Source of the DNA: Peptostreptococcaceae bacterium
GTDB lineage: Bacteria > Bacillota_A > Clostridia > Peptostreptococcales > Acidaminobacteraceae
Direction: 5' to 3'
NCBI GenBank assembly: GCA_013619035.1
Contig: JABXKX010000131.1
Coordinates: 1 to 18,854, forward strand
DNA: 18,854 nucleotides
Shown here: positions 14,095 to 18,854 of the stretch, piece by piece
Layout of the letters: each line of letters opens with the position of its first letter
Position numbering within the stretch: position 1 is the stretch's first letter
Notes under the pieces: model-generated
What the model was told of the DNA's origin: nothing
What the model saw: only the letters and a program-made list of their open reading frames with translations
Database searches by the model: none
Position numbers and translations under genes: made by a program

Positions 14095-17000
14095 ATGAAA
14101 TGTTATAACTGTGGTTTTGCTACAAATGAAGTGAATAGAGAATGTCCAGAATGTCATTTGAAGTTTCCGATAGAGTGTACTGGTTGCAATGCATTTAATC
14201 TGCAATATTCCGAATACTGTGCAAATTGTGGTAACAGCTTGATGTTTGATAATAGTACACTGAAAAACTTTGGGGAATTGACAGAGTCACGGAAAAATGT
14301 GGCTGTGATTTTTGCAGATATATCTGGTTTTACTGCACTTTCTGAAAAGTTAGATCCTGAAGAAGTGAGAAATATAGTAAATGGTTGTTTTGATTACATT
14401 ACCAAACCCGTATATGAGTTAGACGGTACAATCGATAAGTACATTGGTGATTGCGTAATGATTCTTTTTGGTGCTAAATATTCGCACGCTGACGATGCAA
14501 GTAGAGCTTTAAGATGTGCTTTGAAAATGCAAGAATTAGTAAAAGAATATTCAAGGGAAAGAATAATAGAAGAAGACATCGAACTGAAACTCTCTATAGG
14601 GGTTAATTATGGTTTGGTTGTGACGGGACGAGTAGGGAATACCTATGATAGTGACTTCACTGTAATGGGAGATACCGTGAATACTGCACAACGGCTCCAA
14701 TCAGCGGCTGGTCAAGAGAAAATATTGGTTTCGGAAGCATGTTATTATGAAACCAATGATGTTGTGAGATATTCTGATGAAAAAGAAATATCTGTCAAAA
14801 ATAAAGAAAAGCCACTTAAGTGTTTTAATGCAATAGACATGCTGAGTGATCAGACTGACAATATTGTCCTGATAGATAGAAAAAGTGAACTAGAATTCCT
14901 ATACAATGTATATGATACTGATATGGAAAATAGGTTTGTGTGGGTAACAGGTGCATCTGGCATCGGTAAAACACATTTGATAGATTATTTTTGTGAATCG
15001 GTTGGTAAACAGAATGTACGTGTTAATTGCAGCAATATAAGAAACAAGTCTTATGATGTTATTTCATCACTTCTTTTCAATATTACTAAGATAAAAGAAG
15101 TGGAAAGCATGTCAAATAAGAAGAGCCAACTCAGAACTTCGATAAATTACACTCTTAAAAATATGGAAAAGAATGAAGTGGAAAAATGTTATGATTATTT
15201 GACTTTGATCATGGAACTTGAGAAGTCTGATGAATTTAACAAGACCTTGAATTCAATGGCCTATGCAGATATTGTTAGAGAAATTGACATTCAAGTATTG
15301 AAGTTTTTTGATGCGTTTTATCACATTCAAGATTTAATTGTTGTATTTGATAATTTACAATGGGCCGATGAGTCCTCTCTAAGAATACTATCTAAATTAA
15401 TTGAGCGTTGTAAAACCCAAAATTTCTTTTATATACTGTCATCGTATTCACAGATGAACATAGATAAGAATGTTTGTGAGTTAGATAAATTTGATTCTCG
15501 CTGTGTCGAAGAAATGATAAAAGTTGAATTGGAATGCAATACTGTTGATGAGAAGTTGATTAGACAAATTACAGATTTTTCTGATGGTAATCCACTATAT
15601 ATAAAAGAGTACCTTAACAATATTGTAAGGTATAAAAAATACAATGTAAGTGATGGTGTTCTTAGTGTAGATGACGACTTCATCAGAACGACACCAAACA
15701 GTATTGAGAATATAATTTTGAATAATTTGTCAGAATTAAGCAACTTGGAAAATCAATTCCTATCAATTGCCGCTTGTATCGGTAAAGAATTTAATGTTAA
15801 TTGGGTTTTGAGAATTCTAAATAGAAGTTTTGATCATGAAGAAACACTTAGTAAGCTGATTAGCCTAAATGTAATCGCTCTAAATGATGTTTATACAACA
15901 GATGGTGTATTGAACAAAAGTTATGTATTTATTCAAGAGACAGTAAAAGATGTTATCTTCAAGAGTGTGCTCAACAAAAATAAAGAAGAATATAGTGAAA
16001 AAATTGGTGCCTTAATCGAACGAGAATATTCACATGAAAAAGAGTCCTATTACGAGGTGCTTTACAGATATTATCGTGTTGCAGGGAATGAGGAAAAAGA
16101 AGTAGAATACGTCTATTTGTCAGCAAGAAAGAATAAGGCGGACTATAAACTTGACAGTGCTCTTAAATTTTACAAGCTCTTTCTGGATCTCTATAACCGT
16201 AATATGGATGTAAAAAATAGTAAACTAGTCAGCTGTTATATCGACATGGGCTCTGTTTACAATACCTTGGGACAAAGTGACATGGCTATTGAGTATCTTA
16301 ATGAAGGCCTGAAGGTATCGGAGCGGTCAGATGAGAAATATTCAATCCAGTTGATGATTATAGAAATATATAAAGACACTGGGCGTTATGATGAGGCGCT
16401 TGAAATCATTGAGGAAATTGAGCCAAAACTGAGAGAAAATAGCAACATGTATGGAAAACTGCTGCTATTTAAATGCAATATATTCTATCGTAAGCGCGAT
16501 AAGAGTCTGCTTGAACTTGCCAAAAAGTCAGAGGAAATCTTGATTAAGACGAGAGATTTTGATAGTTTAAGTCAGCTTGAAAGTATCGTTTGGATTTATC
16601 ATTTTACAACTGGTAATACCGATGATGGACTTTATTATCTGAATAAAGCGTATGAGCATGCTCAAAAATCGGATAATCTGAAGTTGCTTAACAAAGTAGG
16701 GAGTAACTTGGGTATTAGTTATCATCAAGCTGGTCAAGTTTCGAAGGCAATGGATTACTTTAGTAGAGCTCTTGAAACTTCTGAGCGCATATCGGATATG
16801 AAGACCAATATTGTAGTCTGCGTAAATTTAGGACTTTTATACTTAGAAAAAGGCAGGTTTGATAGTAGCGAACGTCTACTGGAAAAAGCGAGAGTGAAAT
16901 CAAAGGAATTGTCACTGGTTTATCAGCACTGTACAGCACTTATCAATCTCGGTTGTGTTTTGTATGAAAAAGGAATGCTGGAGAAAGCGATTGAGACGTT

Positions 17001-17556
17001 CAACAGTGCTCTTGAGGTGTCAAAGGAACATGAGATGAAGGCTGAAGAAGGTATTGTCTACTCTGAACTTGCCAAAGTGAAAATTAAACAGAATCAAATA
17101 GATGAAGCTGTTAATAAACTTGAGATGTCATATGAAATTCTGAATGAAATAAATGATGTGTTTGGGTTGATAGATGTTTTTATGAGTAAAGCAAGGATTG
17201 AAATCATTAATGGGGATTATGGTAATGCAAAAGAATTTTGCAACAAAGCACTTGGATATGCAGTGGAAAATGATGATGATTTTAAGAAAGCTACGGTATT
17301 GAGGGTAAAGGGCAGAGCGCTTTCGTTATTAGAACAAACAGAGGATGCGCTGGCTTGTTATGATGAATCAATTAAGCTCAGTCTTCAGTTGGAATCAGAA
17401 TATCAAAGCGTTGCTGGTTATTATGAAAGAAGTCAGTTATATAAGCAGTTAAAGCAAGAGGAATTAAGGATTAGCGACATTAATAAAATGAATATATTGC
17501 TCGAAAAAATAGATGATTGCACATTAAAATCAGAAATTTTTAAAAAAAATGTTTAA
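14095..17556 (+). CDS. Zinc-ribbon / class III nucleotide cyclase / AAA-type ATPase / TPR signalling protein
   Basis: The ATG at 14095 is preferred to 14083 because GGAGG (14085-14089) lies between them; this gives 1153 residues. Two zinc ribbons open the protein: Cys3/6/17/20 and Cys28/31/42/45. A class III adenylate/guanylate cyclase domain follows (about 67-215) with metal-binding Asp75 (FADISGF) and Asp119 (YIGDC), Lys115, and transition-state Asn196 and Arg200 (GDTVNTAQR), so it looks catalytically complete. A predicted ATPase domain has Walker A GASGIGKT (286-293) and Walker B LIVVFDN (414-420) followed by QWADESSL. The C-terminal 450 or so residues are TPR repeats (from about 690). There is no membrane segment. 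The architecture is a known widespread family; the input signal is unknown. Whether it makes cAMP or cGMP cannot be told by eye. Confidence 0.92.
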   Translation: MKCYNCGFATNEVNRECPECHLKFPIECTGCNAFNLQYSEYCANCGNSLMFDNSTLKNFGELTESRKNVAVIFADISGFTALSEKLDPEEVRNIVNGCFDYITKPVYELDGTIDKYIGDCVMILFGAKYSHADDASRALRCALKMQELVKEYSRERIIEEDIELKLSIGVNYGLVVTGRVGNTYDSDFTVMGDTVNTAQRLQSAAGQEKILVSEACYYETNDVVRYSDEKEISVKNKEKPLKCFNAIDMLSDQTDNIVLIDRKSELEFLYNVYDTDMENRFVWVTGASGIGKTHLIDYFCESVGKQNVRVNCSNIRNKSYDVISSLLFNITKIKEVESMSNKKSQLRTSINYTLKNMEKNEVEKCYDYLTLIMELEKSDEFNKTLNSMAYADIVREIDIQVLKFFDAFYHIQDLIVVFDNLQWADESSLRILSKLIERCKTQNFFYILSSYSQMNIDKNVCELDKFDSRCVEEMIKVELECNTVDEKLIRQITDFSDGNPLYIKEYLNNIVRYKKYNVSDGVLSVDDDFIRTTPNSIENIILNNLSELSNLENQFLSIAACIGKEFNVNWVLRILNRSFDHEETLSKLISLNVIALNDVYTTDGVLNKSYVFIQETVKDVIFKSVLNKNKEEYSEKIGALIEREYSHEKESYYEVLYRYYRVAGNEEKEVEYVYLSARKNKADYKLDSALKFYKLFLDLYNRNMDVKNSKLVSCYIDMGSVYNTLGQSDMAIEYLNEGLKVSERSDEKYSIQLMIIEIYKDTGRYDEALEIIEEIEPKLRENSNMYGKLLLFKCNIFYRKRDKSLLELAKKSEEILIKTRDFDSLSQLESIVWIYHFTTGNTDDGLYYLNKAYEHAQKSDNLKLLNKVGSNLGISYHQAGQVSKAMDYFSRALETSERISDMKTNIVVCVNLGLLYLEKGRFDSSERLLEKARVKSKELSLVYQHCTALINLGCVLYEKGMLEKAIETFNSALEVSKEHEMKAEEGIVYSELAKVKIKQNQIDEAVNKLEMSYEILNEINDVFGLIDVFMSKARIEIINGDYGNAKEFCNKALGYAVENDDDFKKATVLRVKGRALSLLEQTEDALACYDESIKLSLQLESEYQSVAGYYERSQLYKQLKQEELRISDINKMNILLEKIDDCTLKSEIFKKNV

Positions 17557-17581
17557 AAAAGTTTTTTTGTGGTATACATTA

Positions 17582-17587
17582 TATATT
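17582..17587 (+). promoter_or_regulatory. Possible -10 element ahead of the riboswitch
   Basis: TATATT lies about 12 bases before the expected transcript start of the c-di-GMP riboswitch. No good -35 hexamer is found 16-18 bases upstream, so the promoter may need an activator or another sigma factor. Confidence 0.25.
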
Positions 17588-17599
17588 AAGCGTAGGTTG

Positions 17600-17682
17600 T
17601 AGATAAAGGCAAACTTCTTGAAAGGGAAGGACGCAAAGCTATGGATCTAAGGGATTAATCCTATGATTGCCAGGTTGCCGGA
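17600..17682 (+). ncRNA. Cyclic di-GMP-I (GEMM) riboswitch
   Basis: The GEMM-I core is present in order: AAAGGCAAAC (17605-17614), a P2 stem CTTCTT/GGGAAG closed by a GAAA tetraloop, GGACGCAAAGC (17629-17639), a second stem around GGAT..ATCC, and the GCCAGGTTGCCG closing block (17669-17680). The base before CAAAC is G (17609), the position equivalent to G20 of the Vc2 structure, which favours c-di-GMP over cGAMP. The middle A of GCAAAGC (17636) matches the base that stacks between the two guanines. It is the leader of the secreted-protein gene at 17733. No terminator hairpin with a T-run is seen between aptamer and gene, so control of translation is more likely. Confidence 0.95.
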
Positions 17683-17732
17683 GCCAAAATGGTTTGAGTT
17701 TCGGGATTGCTTTGATTTGAAAGGAGAACGAA

Positions 17733-18146
17733 ATGAAAAGAACTATGAGCTTATTTTTTGTTGTCTTGGCACTCTTATTAGCTATAATGCCAGTAATGGC
17801 TGAGACGGAAGTACCAGAAGAACCTGTTGAATTCTCATTAGTTATTGATGTGGATTCTGAAGGTGGACGTTACCAGGTTGGATTTGTAAATGTCGAATTC
17901 AAAAAGGAATTCTTGGACCAGGAATACTTACCAGCTACATTTAATGCAACGATTTACGCTTTAGATGGTAAAGTTTACATTGAATTCAAACCTGATACTA
18001 TACTGTTTTACAAACAAGTTCACTTGAGAATAGACAAATATAAAGGCTATATCTATGATAGAGCCACTGGTGAAAATATATATGTTGAAATAAAACAACA
18101 ACAAATATTGGCACCACATTTTTCAAGATACTGCTTTGCAGATTGA
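17733..18146 (+). CDS. Small secreted protein of unknown function under c-di-GMP riboswitch control
   Basis: AAAGGAG precedes the ATG. The 137-residue precursor has a Sec signal peptide (KR, then a hydrophobic run ending ..PVMA, cleavage probably after Ala23) and a mature part of about 114 residues with alternating hydrophobic and polar residues, suggesting a beta-rich fold. It has no lipobox, membrane anchor, LPXTG or repeat; a single Cys lies near the C-terminus in HFSRYCFA. I do not recognise the family. The c-di-GMP-I riboswitch in its leader ties it to surface attachment versus motility decisions, where such switches often control adhesins or matrix proteins. It is a single-gene transcript ending at the terminator 8 bases on. 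Confidence 0.82.
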   Translation: MKRTMSLFFVVLALLLAIMPVMAETEVPEEPVEFSLVIDVDSEGGRYQVGFVNVEFKKEFLDQEYLPATFNATIYALDGKVYIEFKPDTILFYKQVHLRIDKYKGYIYDRATGENIYVEIKQQQILAPHFSRYCFAD

Positions 18147-18153
18147 TAACTAT

Positions 18154-18180
18154 AATCCCTTTTTATAAGGGATTTTTTTA
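18154..18180 (+). terminator. Intrinsic terminator after the secreted-protein gene
   Basis: AATCCCTT (18154-18161) and AAGGGATT (18167-18174) are perfect 8-bp arms with a 5-base loop, followed by TTTTTATTTT. This is a textbook intrinsic terminator. Confidence 0.92.
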
Positions 18181-18213
18181 TTTTGTAGCTTTTTCTCACT
18201 ATGTCGTTAATCG

Positions 18214-18240
18214 TTGCACAATATGTGGTATGAACATAAT
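18214..18240 (+). promoter_or_regulatory. Weak candidate promoter for the DUF3307-like gene
   Basis: TTGCAC (18214-18219) and CATAAT (18235-18240) are separated by 15 bases, shorter than the preferred 17. The position between a terminator and the next gene fits, but the match is weak. Confidence 0.25.
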
Positions 18241-18286
18241 AGAGTTTATAAATATAAAGGTAGAATTTTAAGAGTTGGGGTATTTT

Positions 18287-18854
18287 ATGTCATTTTATTA
18301 TCTTTTGGCTGGTCATCTATTGGGTGATTTCACTTTTCAAACGAATAAGATTGCCAATAATAAAAATAAAGAGATTAAATGGACACTGCTTCATATTTTC
18401 ATAGTGACGTTATGTATTATGGTTATGGGGGCGGTCTTTGGTCCAAAAATCATCTTGGTAGCAACCATAAATGGCATAATACACTTCTTTGTGGATTTTA
18501 AAAAAATCGAATTGAAAAATGTAGGTCCTACAGTAATATTTTTATATTTCATTGGCGATCAATTGGTTCATATCGCCATACTATTTGGGCTTTCATTTAT
18601 ACTGACAGAACCTGTACTTGAACTAAACTCTAGAATAATATTTACAATACTTATCGTGTTGTTTACAATCTCTTTTTCAAGTGTTGCTATACAGTTTTTA
18701 CTTAAAATTGTTGAACAACTAAAAGATCGGTCATTTTATGTTAAAAACGAAAAGATACTTGGTAATGTAAATAGATTTTGTATTTTCATATCCCTTTACA
18801 TGAGTCTAAGATATTCTTATGTTTTTACTTTGGCCATTCCGATTATTCTAATAT
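18287..18854 (+). CDS. DUF3307-like integral membrane protein (3' truncated by window)
   Basis: The frame runs open from the ATG at 18287 to the window end, 189 codons. AGAGTTGGGG lies 6 bases before the start. The N-terminus, LLAGHLLGDFTFQTNKIA, and the later NGIIHFFVDFKK carry the paired His-Asp motifs (HLLGDF.FQ and H.F.D) typical of DUF3307 membrane proteins, and a third GDQLVHI segment fits too. About five to six membrane helices are predicted by eye. The biochemical role of DUF3307 is unknown to me. It is separated from the preceding gene by a strong terminator, so it is an independent transcript. Confidence 0.75.
   Translation, partial: MSFYYLLAGHLLGDFTFQTNKIANNKNKEIKWTLLHIFIVTLCIMVMGAVFGPKIILVATINGIIHFFVDFKKIELKNVGPTVIFLYFIGDQLVHIAILFGLSFILTEPVLELNSRIIFTILIVLFTISFSSVAIQFLLKIVEQLKDRSFYVKNEKILGNVNRFCIFISLYMSLRYSYVFTLAIPIILI

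Noticed and set aside
17545..17568. A-run/T-run after the cyclase gene as a terminator
   Set aside because: The potential stem is only A-T pairs around one G, too weak for an intrinsic terminator.

Overview
The window is AT-rich DNA with strong AGGAGG-type ribosome binding sites and tightly packed, overlapping genes, all on the + strand. It reads as a chromosome fragment from an anaerobic Firmicute, most likely class Clostridia. I cannot name a genus from sequence alone. The gene content points to respiration with a corrinoid/Fe-S reductive dehalogenase (RdhA), driven by a sodium-pumping NADH:quinone oxidoreductase (Nqr).

Bases 1-3362 hold a reductive dehalogenase operon: the end of an RdhC/NosR-type membrane flavoprotein, a 35-residue membrane peptide, two TatA-type proteins, the Tat-exported RdhA, its three-helix anchor RdhB, and a trigger-factor-like chaperone (RdhT). 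The active-site Tyr, Asn and Arg of RdhA fall at exactly the spacing seen in the PceA crystal structure. The stretch before rdhA holds an inverted repeat and a two-part foldable leader. Bases 3381-3948 hold a MarR-type regulator with a near-perfect 25-bp palindrome just ahead of its start and a terminator behind it.

Bases 4096-9261 encode a complete six-gene nqrABCDEF operon in canonical order. NqrB, C, D, E and F keep their expected flavin, Fe and 2Fe-2S ligands. NqrA is unusual: its C-terminal region carries two intact CxxCxxCxxxCP motifs, as in RnfC, where the well-studied NqrA proteins have lost them. There is no RnfB. The complex looks like an intermediate between Rnf and Nqr.

Bases 9384-13732 look like a quinone supply module: a short trans-polyprenyl diphosphate synthase, a three-gene ABC importer (lipoprotein, ATPase, permease), a UbiA/MenA-type prenyltransferase, and a small membrane protein with a four-cysteine tail that could be an NqrM-like maturation factor. 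No gene for making the aromatic head group is present, so the importer may bring in a naphthoate-type precursor that is then prenylated. My working model, which is inference, is NADH to Nqr (Na+ export) to menaquinone to RdhC to RdhA.

Bases 13733-18854 are a different neighbourhood: an intergenic stretch with a perfect 35-bp palindrome, a very large zinc-ribbon/class III cyclase/ATPase/TPR signalling protein, a clear c-di-GMP-I (GEMM) riboswitch controlling a small secreted protein of unknown function, a terminator, and a DUF3307-like membrane protein cut off by the window end.
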